The notes beneath the pieces are model-generated. The model had not been told where the DNA came from, searched no databases, and saw only the letters and a list, made by a program, of their open reading frames with translations. A DNA stretch of 9,904 nucleotides from Cyanobacteria bacterium UBA11153. GTDB taxonomy: Bacteria > Cyanobacteriota > Cyanobacteriia > Cyanobacteriales > Coleofasciculaceae. The stretch is from the NCBI GenBank assembly GCA_003511885.1, contig DOIX01000081.1, positions 1 to 9,904 on the forward strand. Reading direction: 5' to 3'. Below, in pieces: positions 1-6,873 of this stretch. Made by a program: the position numbers and the translations under genes. Position 1 is the stretch's first letter. Every line of letters begins with the position of its first letter.

Positions 1-579
1 ATTTGAGCGCCATTCGTGATATTAAGAGTGTCTGTATTAATTTCTAAATTCCCGCCATTTCCCACTGCTCCGGGTTCTACCGGGCTGGCAATAACACTCG
101 CTCCTTGACTTCCCTGCCCGTCCAAATTGACGCTATTGCTAGCAAAAATTCTCAAGCTTCCCGCATTTCCTCTTCCCAAAGTTGATGCTTGAATTTGAGC
201 GCCATTCGTCAAATTTAGAGTTGGTGCTGTCAGACTGAGCATTCCTCCATTACCCACTGCTCCGGGCGATACCACACTCCCAATAGCACTCGCACCAATC
301 TTTCCTTCCCCATCTAAATTGATACTATTGCTGGCAACAATGGTTGCATTTCCTGCATTTCCGCGTCCCGAAGTTGCCGCTTGAATTTGACCACCATTGG
401 TGACATTCAACGTGCCTGTCGTAATTTCGACATTGCCGCCATTGCCTTCACTTCCGAGGGCTGCTACACTCCCGATCGTACTGGGGACTCCATTACTTCT
501 TTGTCCATCTAAATTGATATTTTCACTGACCTTAATGGTGACATTCCCGGTATTTCCTCGTCCGGCAGTTGCAGAAGCA
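1..579 (-). repeat. Tandem coding repeats of the haemagglutinin stalk, 192-195 bp period
   Basis: The anchor ATTTGA (plus strand) recurs at 3, 193, 385 and 580 with equivalent flanks, giving a period of 192, 192 and 195 bp, or 64-65 residues. Each unit encodes the order GRGNAG, a short strand, NLDGQG or similar, GAVGNGG, then LTNGAQIQA. A more divergent unit continues rightwards beyond 580. The array corresponds to about residue 363 onward and is cut by the window edge, so total copy number is unknown. Confidence 0.8.
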
Positions 580-1667
580 ATTTGAGTGCCTCCTGTCAAA
601 TTCAGCCTCTGCGCTGCGATATTAATATTACCGCCATCGCCAATACTTTGCCGAGAAACTTGATTAATTAAAATGCTGATATCTAACTTCGCCTCCGTTG
701 CATTCAAGCTAATATCTCCGGCTTTTGCGCCCGGAAAACCTGCATTGTTTGCTATTCCGGCTACAATAACACTTTCCTTGACATTCAATTGACGGGCAGA
801 AATCGCAACTGCACCGCCATTATTTCCTCGCACGTCCAAAGCCACCCGATTGAGCAAAGAAACATCGATTTTTTCAACGTTTTGAGGAAAACTTAGACTC
901 ATTAATCCGGGATTGTTAGCATCTCTTTCTAGTCCAATTATTCCCGGAGCCGACAAACCGCCGATCTCAATTCTGCCTTCGCGAGCGATTAAAAAGCCAT
1001 TAATTGTACCATCAATTAAAATCCTTCCCGTACTCTGAGAATTGGGAGTAGAATTTCCCCCCACCAGTAAAATGCTCTTGCCGGAATTGACGAATAAATT
1101 ACCCCGTACTTCAATTGAGTTTGCGGGTTGTGTTGCAGCGCGATCGTACTGAAAAAATGAGGGATTTATGGTTAATAAAGAAGGATCGTTGGGGATTGTT
1201 GCATTGAAATTTCCTTGACTGCCAAAACCAATAGAATTCGCTGTCGTACTAATAAAAGAACCACCAATATTTAATTGAGTATTGGGACCTAAGATAATGC
1301 CGTTGGGATTGAGAAAAAATAAGTTAGTACTCCCATTAGCTGCGAGAATGCCATTAATATTAGAAGGATTGCCACCCGTTACTCGACTGAAAATATTGGC
1401 AATGTCTAAAGCATTGTTAAAGTACGCAATATTGGCTGTTGGCAGGGAAAATTCGCTAAAGCTGTGGAAGAGGTTGTTTCCCGCTCTCGTACCCCCATTA
1501 ATAATCTTGAGAGGACCTAAAGGTATGACGCTCGAATTATTCGGCAGGGTTGCATCAGGTTGAATCTGAGCTTTCGCGCTCTCCCCAGAGAAAGTATAAG
1601 CTGCTAAAATTGTCAGGGCGATCGCCAGTTTACATTTCTGGCAAAGATCGTACCCAGCTTGAGTCAT
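1..1667 (-). CDS. Filamentous haemagglutinin N-terminal domain protein (TpsA-like), partial
   Basis: The minus-strand frame is open for 555 codons and runs off the left edge, so the C-terminus is missing. It starts MTQAGYDLCQKCKLAIALTI, a basic then hydrophobic signal peptide with a likely cleavage after AKA (residue 33). Next comes the haemagglutination-activity (TPS) domain, with FHSFSEFSLPT, NPNGI at about residues 120-124 and IGGSFISTTANSI. From about residue 363 it becomes Gly/Asn-rich repeats (GNGG, NLDG, TNGAQIQA, GRGNAG) expected to form a right-handed beta-helix. Proteins of this family are exported across the outer membrane by a TpsB (Omp85-like) transporter; no TpsB is in this window. 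Role in adhesion or sheath contact is inferred from the family. ATG 1667 is chosen because GAGGG lies just upstream; an in-frame ATG at 1691 is the alternative and adds 8 residues. Confidence 0.9.
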   Translation of the reverse strand, partial: MTQAGYDLCQKCKLAIALTILAAYTFSGESAKAQIQPDATLPNNSSVIPLGPLKIINGGTRAGNNLFHSFSEFSLPTANIAYFNNALDIANIFSRVTGGNPSNINGILAANGSTNLFFLNPNGIILGPNTQLNIGGSFISTTANSIGFGSQGNFNATIPNDPSLLTINPSFFQYDRAATQPANSIEVRGNLFVNSGKSILLVGGNSTPNSQSTGRILIDGTINGFLIAREGRIEIGGLSAPGIIGLERDANNPGLMSLSFPQNVEKIDVSLLNRVALDVRGNNGGAVAISARQLNVKESVIVAGIANNAGFPGAKAGDISLNATEAKLDISILINQVSRQSIGDGGNINIAAQRLNLTGGTQIASATAGRGNTGNVTIKVSENINLDGQRSNGVPSTIGSVAALGSEGNGGNVEITTGTLNVTNGGQIQAATSGRGNAGNATIVASNSINLDGEGKIGASAIGSVVSPGAVGNGGMLSLTAPTLNLTNGAQIQASTLGRGNAGSLRIFASNSVNLDGQGSQGASVIASPVEPGAVGNGGNLEINTDTLNITNGAQ

Positions 1668-1745
1668 AGATCCCTCTGTTTGAAGTCGCATTACTCGGCT
1701 TTTGCACCTCGATCGAAGAGTTTAAAGGCATTGTCAATTTGGTTT

Positions 1746-1751
1746 ATTATA
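1746..1751 (-). promoter_or_regulatory. Possible -10 box for the haemagglutinin gene
   Basis: The minus strand reads TATAAT here, in an AT-rich stretch, 79 bases upstream of ATG 1667. No convincing -35 box is correctly spaced: TTGCCA lies only 13 bases upstream. A perfect TTGACA on the same strand (1732-1737) has no -10 downstream. The call is tentative. Confidence 0.3.
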
Positions 1752-1785
1752 TATAAGCATTAACTGGCAACTTGGATTAAGTATA

Positions 1786-1857
1786 TTACAATTTCAATCC
1801 CAATACCTGAGTATAAGCCCCCCGCGCTTGAGTCACACCAATGGTCCTCTCGGAAGC
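1786..1857 (-). pseudogene. Stranded 3'-end fragment of smc (last 23 codons plus stop)
   Basis: The minus strand encodes ASERTIGVTQARG followed by AYTQVLGLKL and a TAA stop, identical over 23 residues to the C-terminus of the smc gene in this window (2712-2783). The DNA matches at 61 of 72 positions; all 11 differences are at third codon positions and silent, including TAA versus TAG. Homology stops at the alanine codon, where a HIP1 site (1856-1863) begins, and four codons further upstream the frame meets a stop (1870-1872). It has no start codon, so it is a remnant and not a gene. Because drift after pseudogenisation would also give amino-acid changes, the copy probably evolved inside a working smc until recently. 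Confidence 0.85.
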
Positions 1858-1920
1858 GATCGCGGGTAGCTAGGCGACCCTGGCTGCTATGCTATGCTAC
1901 ATCACCTTTTTCTTTGAATC

Positions 1921-1926
1921 TATAAT
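1921..1926 (+). promoter_or_regulatory. Possible -10 box of the Uma2 gene
   Basis: A perfect TATAAT sits 30 bases upstream of the ATG at 1957, which would give a leader of roughly 24 bases. No good -35 hexamer is seen 16-18 bases upstream, so this rests on the -10 and the spacing alone. Confidence 0.4.
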
Positions 1927-1956
1927 GACATAATCTCCCCAACCGCAGGCAAAGTT

Positions 1957-2652
1957 ATGGTTCAGACTTCATCAACTCGCAATCAGCCTAGATTAACGAT
2001 ACCACCCCTGGAAAATGGCGATCGCCTTTCACGGGATGAATTTGAAACACGCTATCAGGCTATGCCTCACATCCACAAAGCTGAATTAATTGAAGGAATT
2101 GTATTTATGGCAGCAGCCCTGCGGTTTTACAGTCATGGTAGACCTCATAATGACTTAAATGTATGGCTAGGAACATACCGAATTTATACACCTGGAACCG
2201 ATGTTGGCGATGCGCCGACGGTGCGACTTGATGAGGAGAATGAACCACAGCCGGATTTAGTTTTATTGATTCAGCCAAACTGTGGTGGAAGGGTGACGGT
2301 GAGTGATGATGACTATATTGAGGGCGCACCAGAATTAGTAGCGGAAATTTCAGCTAGTACTGCATCTATTGATTTGGGCGCTAAGAAAAAAGTTTATCAG
2401 CGTCATGGGGTTCAGGAATATATTGTTTGGCGAGTTTTGGATGGAGAGGTTGATTGGTTTTGTTTGGATAATGGGAAATACCTTGATTTAAAGTCTGATG
2501 ATGATGGGATTACCCGGAGTCGAATTTTTCCCGGTTTGTGGTTGGACAAAACGGCTCTTTTAAATGAGGATATGCAGCGGGTGTTAGCGGTATTGCAGTC
2601 AGGGATTGCCTCAGTTGAACATCAGGCTTTTGTGGCAAGATTAAATTCTTAG
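1957..2652 (+). CDS. Uma2 (DUF820) family protein, restriction-endonuclease-like fold
   Basis: This 231-residue protein matches the Uma2/DUF820 family, which is greatly expanded in cyanobacteria and has a PD-(D/E)XK nuclease fold. Visible landmarks, in order: KAELIEG at 41-47 (the family's Y/xELIDG block), PQPDLVLL with the catalytic Asp at 100, PELVAEIS with Glu 130, and the helix AKKKVYQRHGVQEYIVW at 142-158, which carries the basic residues and the Y...GV.EY signature. Length is near the upper end for the family. The biological role of Uma2 proteins is not settled; a DNA-cleaving activity is inferred from the fold. An AGG lies about 11 bases before the ATG and a TATAAT 30 bases before it. 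It is convergent with smc and lies between two copies of the smc 3' end, so it may have arrived as part of an insertion there. Confidence 0.88.
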   Translation: MVQTSSTRNQPRLTIPPLENGDRLSRDEFETRYQAMPHIHKAELIEGIVFMAAALRFYSHGRPHNDLNVWLGTYRIYTPGTDVGDAPTVRLDEENEPQPDLVLLIQPNCGGRVTVSDDDYIEGAPELVAEISASTASIDLGAKKKVYQRHGVQEYIVWRVLDGEVDWFCLDNGKYLDLKSDDDGITRSRIFPGLWLDKTALLNEDMQRVLAVLQSGIASVEHQAFVARLNS

Positions 2653-2658
2653 TTATGA

Positions 2659-2701
2659 TTTTCAGCGGTAAATTCTAATTGAATTAGAACTTCTCTGAAA
2701 A
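2659..2701. terminator. Hairpin between convergent uma2 and smc, possible shared terminator
   Basis: An inner perfect palindrome TTCTAATT-G-AATTAGAA (2673-2689) is nested in outer arms TTTTCAG (2659-2665) and CTGAAAA (2695-2701). It occupies the short gap between the two convergent stop codons. The T-tract after the stem is poor in both directions (TTT only after the inner stem on the minus strand), so termination is a positional inference. Confidence 0.4.
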
Positions 2702-2711
2702 AAAGCTATAA

Positions 2712-5700
2712 CTATAACTTCAATCCTAACACCTGAGTATAAGCTCCCCGCGCTTGAGTTACGCCAATAGTTCTCTCAGAAGCTTCAATCATGGGGCGAC
2801 GCAAACTTACGACAATAAATTGAGCCAATTTAGCCTCTTGTTTAATCATTCTAGATAATCGCTCCACATTTGCCCCATCAAGAAACATATCTACTTCATC
2901 GAAGGCATAAAATGGGGATGGGCGATATCTTTGGAGGGCAAAGATAAAGCTTAATGCGGTTAATGATTTTTCTCCTCCTGACATGGATGCTAATCTTTGT
3001 ACTGGTTTGCCTTTGGGATGGGCGACTAGGTTTAATCCACCATTAAAAGGATCTTCGGGATCGTCTAGTTGGAGGTAGCCATCGCCTTCCGAAAGTTCGG
3101 CAAAAATCGATTCAAAGTTTTCATTGATTGCGTCAAATGCTTCTTTGAAAGCACGGAATCTGAGAGTTGTAAAGTTTTCGACTCTTAATAGTAATTCGGT
3201 ACGCTCTCCTTCGAGAGTTGCTAGTTTTTCTGATAGTTCTTGTAAGCGAGTTTGGGTGCGATCGTATTCTTCTAAGGCTAGCATGTTTACGGGTTCCATG
3301 GCTTGCAGCTTTTTTTGTAGCGATCGCAATTCTTTCTGTAGTTCTTCTAGTTTAGCAGGTGACGGAGCCACAGATGGGCTAACGGATGGGGTAGTGGATG
3401 GGTTATTGGTTTCTGCTTCGGTATTCGCTACCTCATTACTTGCTTGGGCATCCGCTGCACCATTACCTATTTCGGCTTTTTGGATTTCTAGTTGGTTTTG
3501 GAGGGTGAGTAATTCTTCTTTTCTGGCTAGTTGGGTTTCTTGGAGTTTTTCTAGTTTCCAGGATAGTTGTTGTTGTTGCAGGTGTTTTTCTCTGAGGTTT
3601 TGTTCGGCGATGTCGCGTTTTTGTTTGGTTTCTCCTAGTTTTTGTTCTAGTTGGTTTAATGATTCTTGGGTTTTGATGATATTTTCGCTAATGGTGGTTA
3701 GTTGGTTATTAACTGATACTATTTGTTGTTGTAAGGAGTTGGCTTGGTTTTGGGCTTCGGCGGTTTTCTGGTATCCTTCGGTAATTTTTTCGGTTAATCT
3801 TTCTTGTTGGTTGGTTAAGTCTAGTAACTGTTTTTCTCCTGCTGTTAGAGATTGAATTAAGTTATTTAATTCTATTTCTTTGGTTTTGATGATAACCTGG
3901 ATTTTTTGCCATTCGCTTTGAGTTTGAGATTGTTCTAATTCTGCTAAGTTAAGGCGTAAGTCTTGGAGTTGGGCTTCTTGGAGGGGTAAATCGCGATCGA
4001 GTATTTCCAGCCGTTGTTGGGCAATGGCAATTTCTTGGCTGTTTTTGGCTAATTGGGCTTGCAGTTGTTCTTTTTGCCCTAGGAGGCTCTGTATTTCTTT
4101 GTCTATTTGCTCTAATCTTAACTGAGTTTGCGATCGCGTGGTTTTTTCTTGGTTTAAGTCTTCTGTCAGTTGTTTGACTAATACTGTCCCTTGATTAACT
4201 AATTCTGCACATCTTTCTAAAATTTGTTCTATTTCCTGGAGGCGACTTCTTAATTGTCTCATTTCCTGAGATTCTTTTTCATCGTTTGTCCCGAAACGTA
4301 ATTCTAAACGGTTAGTACTCGTACCACCAGTCATGGCACCGCTAACTTCTAATATTTCTCCTTCTAAGGTAACAATTCGATGTTGTCCGAGATAGGGACG
4401 TGCATCGTTTAGGGTAGCAAAAACTACCGTGTTACCGAAAACATAAGCAAAGATAATTTGATAGCGAGGTTCGCAGTTAATTAACCTAACTGCGTAATCA
4501 ATAAAACCTTTAGCATAAGTTAAGGCAACATGAGGATTAAATTGAGCCTGTTTAATTTTATTGAGAGGTAAAAATGTCGCCCTTCCTGCCCGTTTTTGTT
4601 TGAGTAATTCAATCCCAGCAGCCGCAATACTATCATCTTCAACTACGATATTACCTAATCGCGCACCAGCAGCAGTTTCTAATGCTAATTGATAGCGAGG
4701 TTCGACTCTACCGAGTTGGGCGACTAAACCACAAACTCCGGGAATATTGGATTGTAATATAATTTTAGTTGCATAAGTGCCTTGGACTTCTTGTTGAGCT
4801 TGGGTTTGGGCTTCGAGTTTATCGAGTTGGCGTTGTTTTTCTCTTTGTTCCCCGAGCAGGCGGGTTTGGGTTTGTTGTTGAATTTGTAATTCTTGTTCGG
4901 CGGTAGCTAGGTATTTGGCGATGGATTGAAGTTGGGTAGTTGAATTAGTAAGTTGGTTGTTTAAATTGGCTGACTGAGCTTGTTTGCTGGTAATTTCTGG
5001 TTCTAAATTCTGTAAAAGTTGAGTTTGTTCGGCAATTTGTCGATTAAGTTGATTATAACGTTCTTGAAGTTGGGCTTGTTCGGTACGTTGGGGATTGAGG
5101 GTTTTGAGGATGGTTTCGATTTGCCGGGTAAGAGATGTTTGTTGTTGTACCCAAGCTTCGGAGGCAGATGCGATAATATTGGCTTGTTCTCGACTTTGGT
5201 TGAGACTATTTTGGATGGTATCGCGTTGGCTTTGGAGTGAGGCGATATCTTGGGTTTCCAGATTATTGATTTGGGCGCTAATTTCTTGTTGGGTTTGTTG
5301 ATATTGGGTAATTTCTGTTTGAGTTTTTTTAATATTGGCTTGAGTTTGTGTTAGGTTTTGGCTTAATTCGGTTTGTCGTTGTTGTAACTGACGTTGTTCG
5401 GCTTGTTGGGTAGCTAAGGTGGAAGCGACAGCCACTTGCTCTTCTTCGCCTAATGCTTTGACGCGGCTATTGAGTTGCTCTAATTCAGCAGTATCATTTT
5501 TAATTTGTGCCTCTAATATGGTAAGTTCAGAGGTAAGTTGGGCAATTTCGCGATCGCTTCCGGCAATTTGCCCTGTCAGTTGGGCTATTTGGTATTGGAG
5601 TAACTGCCATTTCAGGATCGCTTCTTCTGCCTGTTTAGCTTGGAATTCAATCCGGAGTTTTTGGTATTTTTCCGCTTTAATCTTGTCAGCAGCAAGGCGA

Positions 5701-6440
5701 TCGCATTGAGCAATTAGCTCTTTTTCGATAATATGATAGCGATCTTCTTGTTCTTTAACCCGATCCAGAGTATTTTTAGTTTGATCGATTTTGCGATCGA
5801 ATGCCGCAACTCCGGCTAATTCATCGATAATTTGCCGTCTTTCCTTAGAATTCATGGAAATGATACTAGTAACATCTCCTTGAAGTACCACATTATAGCC
5901 TTCCGGATAAATCCGCAGCCGATTTAATTGTTCGTGAAGTTCAGTTTGAGTACAAGTTTCCCCATTAATATAATAAGTAGAAGTATAAGAACCTTGTTTC
6001 GTAACTCGCAGACGACGAGTCACGCTCCATTCACTATTGTTTTTTTCTGGTTGGTGATTAGTTATTGCTTCTTGGTTATGTGCTGCTTCCTCTTCCCTAT
6101 TTCCCCTTCCCTCATCCTCGCTCCCCATTCCCCATTCCCCATTCCCCATTCCCTCTACCCAAAAAGAATCAGCAATATCAGATATATCAAAAGTAACGGT
6201 AACGCTAGCCTCAACAGTCCCCCGACGCTCCTTGTTATGGTTAACTAAATCTGGCAGTCTTTCTGCTCGCATTCCCTTAGAGCTAGCCAAACCGAGGCAA
6301 AATAGAAGAGCATCAAGGATATTCGACTTCCCAGAGCCATTAGGTCCAGAAACCACAGTAAATCCCGGCAGCAGGGGAATAGGGGTAGTGCCGCCGAAAG
6401 ACTTGAAATTAGAAAGTTCCACGCGCTTGACGTGAACCAT
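2712..6440 (-). CDS. smc: Chromosome segregation protein SMC
   Basis: Full-length SMC ATPase of 1242 residues (1170-1220 is more usual), the condensin-like DNA-organising protein that works as a dimer with ScpA/ScpB. From MVHVKRVELSNFKSFGG: Walker A GPNGSGKSN at 32-40; Q-loop region IYPEGYNVVLQGDVT near 178-192; long Gln/Glu-rich coiled coil; hinge at about 556-717 (AAGARLGNIVVEDD, RATFLPLN, VSGAMTGGTS); second coiled coil; signature LASMSGGEKS at 1150-1159; Walker B FYAFDEVD at 1177-1184. Two stretches look inserted: about 95-138, partly encoded by heptamer repeats, and a Pro/Ser/Thr-rich linker at about 992-1028. ATG 6440 is chosen because the conserved N-terminus starts there; the frame stays open to an ATG at 6581, but that codon lies inside a MITE end. 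No strong ribosome site is seen. The last 23 codons are duplicated at 1786-1857. Confidence 0.96.
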   Translation of the reverse strand: MVHVKRVELSNFKSFGGTTPIPLLPGFTVVSGPNGSGKSNILDALLFCLGLASSKGMRAERLPDLVNHNKERRGTVEASVTVTFDISDIADSFWVEGMGNGEWGMGSEDEGRGNREEEAAHNQEAITNHQPEKNNSEWSVTRRLRVTKQGSYTSTYYINGETCTQTELHEQLNRLRIYPEGYNVVLQGDVTSIISMNSKERRQIIDELAGVAAFDRKIDQTKNTLDRVKEQEDRYHIIEKELIAQCDRLAADKIKAEKYQKLRIEFQAKQAEEAILKWQLLQYQIAQLTGQIAGSDREIAQLTSELTILEAQIKNDTAELEQLNSRVKALGEEEQVAVASTLATQQAEQRQLQQRQTELSQNLTQTQANIKKTQTEITQYQQTQQEISAQINNLETQDIASLQSQRDTIQNSLNQSREQANIIASASEAWVQQQTSLTRQIETILKTLNPQRTEQAQLQERYNQLNRQIAEQTQLLQNLEPEITSKQAQSANLNNQLTNSTTQLQSIAKYLATAEQELQIQQQTQTRLLGEQREKQRQLDKLEAQTQAQQEVQGTYATKIILQSNIPGVCGLVAQLGRVEPRYQLALETAAGARLGNIVVEDDSIAAAGIELLKQKRAGRATFLPLNKIKQAQFNPHVALTYAKGFIDYAVRLINCEPRYQIIFAYVFGNTVVFATLNDARPYLGQHRIVTLEGEILEVSGAMTGGTSTNRLELRFGTNDEKESQEMRQLRSRLQEIEQILERCAELVNQGTVLVKQLTEDLNQEKTTRSQTQLRLEQIDKEIQSLLGQKEQLQAQLAKNSQEIAIAQQRLEILDRDLPLQEAQLQDLRLNLAELEQSQTQSEWQKIQVIIKTKEIELNNLIQSLTAGEKQLLDLTNQQERLTEKITEGYQKTAEAQNQANSLQQQIVSVNNQLTTISENIIKTQESLNQLEQKLGETKQKRDIAEQNLREKHLQQQQLSWKLEKLQETQLARKEELLTLQNQLEIQKAEIGNGAADAQASNEVANTEAETNNPSTTPSVSPSVAPSPAKLEELQKELRSLQKKLQAMEPVNMLALEEYDRTQTRLQELSEKLATLEGERTELLLRVENFTTLRFRAFKEAFDAINENFESIFAELSEGDGYLQLDDPEDPFNGGLNLVAHPKGKPVQRLASMSGGEKSLTALSFIFALQRYRPSPFYAFDEVDMFLDGANVERLSRMIKQEAKLAQFIVVSLRRPMIEASERTIGVTQARGAYTQVLGLKL
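3357..3467 (-). repeat. Low-complexity linker in smc with 12-bp degenerate repeats
   Basis: This encodes residues about 992-1028 of SMC, GNGAADAQ... through a run rich in Pro, Ser and Thr ending APSP, just before the conserved block that begins AKLEELQKEL. On the plus strand three related 12-mers follow one another: AGATGGGCTAAC (3372-3383), GGATGGGGTAGT (3384-3395) and GGATGGGTTATT (3396-3407). The composition breaks the heptad-rich coiled coil on either side, so it is probably a flexible loop grown by repeat expansion. Confidence 0.6.
6027..6158 (-). repeat. Repeat-derived in-frame insertion in the SMC head, with CCCCATT heptamers
   Basis: Residues about 95-138 of SMC (VEGMGNGEWGMG through EKNNSEW) interrupt the link between the conserved VTVTFD and VTRRLRV blocks of the ATPase head. 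On the plus strand four exact CCCCATT heptamers occupy 6123-6150, followed by CCC. The rest, such as TTGGTGATTAGTTATTG and TTCCCCTTCCCTC, resembles the short repeats common in cyanobacterial intergenic DNA. Because 7 is not a multiple of 3, the repeat is read in all three frames in turn, giving G-M-G-N-G-E-W. A copy-number change other than by three units would shift the reading frame. Confidence 0.7.
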
Positions 6441-6477
6441 ATACGCTAGTGTTAAGGATGGGTACAGGTGTTCCGAG

Positions 6478-6506
6478 TTATTATTCTTTAGGGTAGCAGT
6501 TCTCAA
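6478..6506 (-). promoter_or_regulatory. Putative smc promoter
   Basis: On the minus strand TTGAGA (6501-6506) is followed after 17 bases by TAATAA (6478-6483). Transcription would start near 6471, giving a leader of about 30 bases before ATG 6440. The match is moderate and the -10 could be shifted by a base or two. The MITE end lies about 60 bases upstream of the -35 box. Confidence 0.4.
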
Positions 6507-6557
6507 GCCCTTACGATGGGGGCGTGCTGACACTTGCCCTAAAAAAACCAACCACCC

Positions 6558-6760
6558 CCGGATTACCCAGGGCTGTTTCATTCTCGGTTGAAAAATTTAG
6601 AGCTTCTTTGGCAGGGGGCAGGGGGCAGGGGAGAAAGAGGATTTTTCATAATAATTAGTCCCTAATTTTAGGTTATGAAGATTTATGGTGACAAAACCGC
6701 TCCCAGTCTGGTTTCTAGCCTTGTCCAAATTTGAACATGAAACAGCCCTGCCGGATTACC
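6558..6760. mobile_element. MITE, 183 bp, with 14-bp perfect TIRs and 10-bp target duplication (ISAs1-like ends)
   Basis: CAGGGCTGTTTCAT at 6568-6581 is the exact reverse complement of ATGAAACAGCCCTG at 6737-6750. Directly outside each end stands the same decamer CCGGATTACC (6558-6567 and 6751-6760), a perfect target-site duplication. Beyond the perfect arms the ends stay similar (GTTGAAAAATTT versus GTTCAAATTT). The interior has no useful reading frame, so the element is non-autonomous and needs a transposase from elsewhere. Ends starting CAGGG and duplications of 8-10 bp are what I know of the ISAs1 insertion-sequence family, so that assignment is likely but not tested. It lies between smc (minus) and the DUF29 gene (plus). 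Confidence 0.88.
6611..6631 (+). repeat. GCAGGGG heptamer array (3 copies) inside the MITE
   Basis: Three exact tandem GCAGGGG units are followed by a purine-rich stretch (GAGAAAGAGG). It lies within the interior of the MITE and has the same 7-base period and four-G core as the arrays in smc and at 9834-9874. Confidence 0.85.
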
Positions 6761-6842
6761 TAGATTTGATTGGCTCTGCCTTCCTGTCTTTCTGGCTTGG
6801 CAATCGCAATTGATCGTAACTCTCCACTCCCTGAAATACACT

Positions 6843-6848
6843 TATAAT
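6843..6848 (+). promoter_or_regulatory. Possible -10 box of the DUF29 gene
   Basis: A perfect TATAAT lies 25 bases before the ATG at 6874. No matching -35 hexamer is seen at 16-18 bases upstream. If used, transcription would start near 6855, which argues against the GTG at 6856 as start codon unless the mRNA is leaderless. Confidence 0.4.
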
Positions 6849-6873
6849 AATTACTGTGGCGCACAATAGAGTC

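Noticed and set aside
1282..1563. Plus-strand open frame of 93 codons opposite the haemagglutinin domain
   Set aside because: The minus strand encodes the recognisable TPS domain through this stretch; the plus frame has no family features.
3124..3855. Long plus-strand open frame (243 codons) within smc
   Set aside because: It is Ser/Cys/Phe-rich antisense shadow of the Gln/Glu-rich coiled coil of SMC, whose reading frame is beyond doubt.
5928..6248. Plus-strand open frame of 106 codons rich in Pro/Ser/His
   Set aside because: It is opposite the SMC head and owes its look to the CCCCATT repeats read on the other strand.
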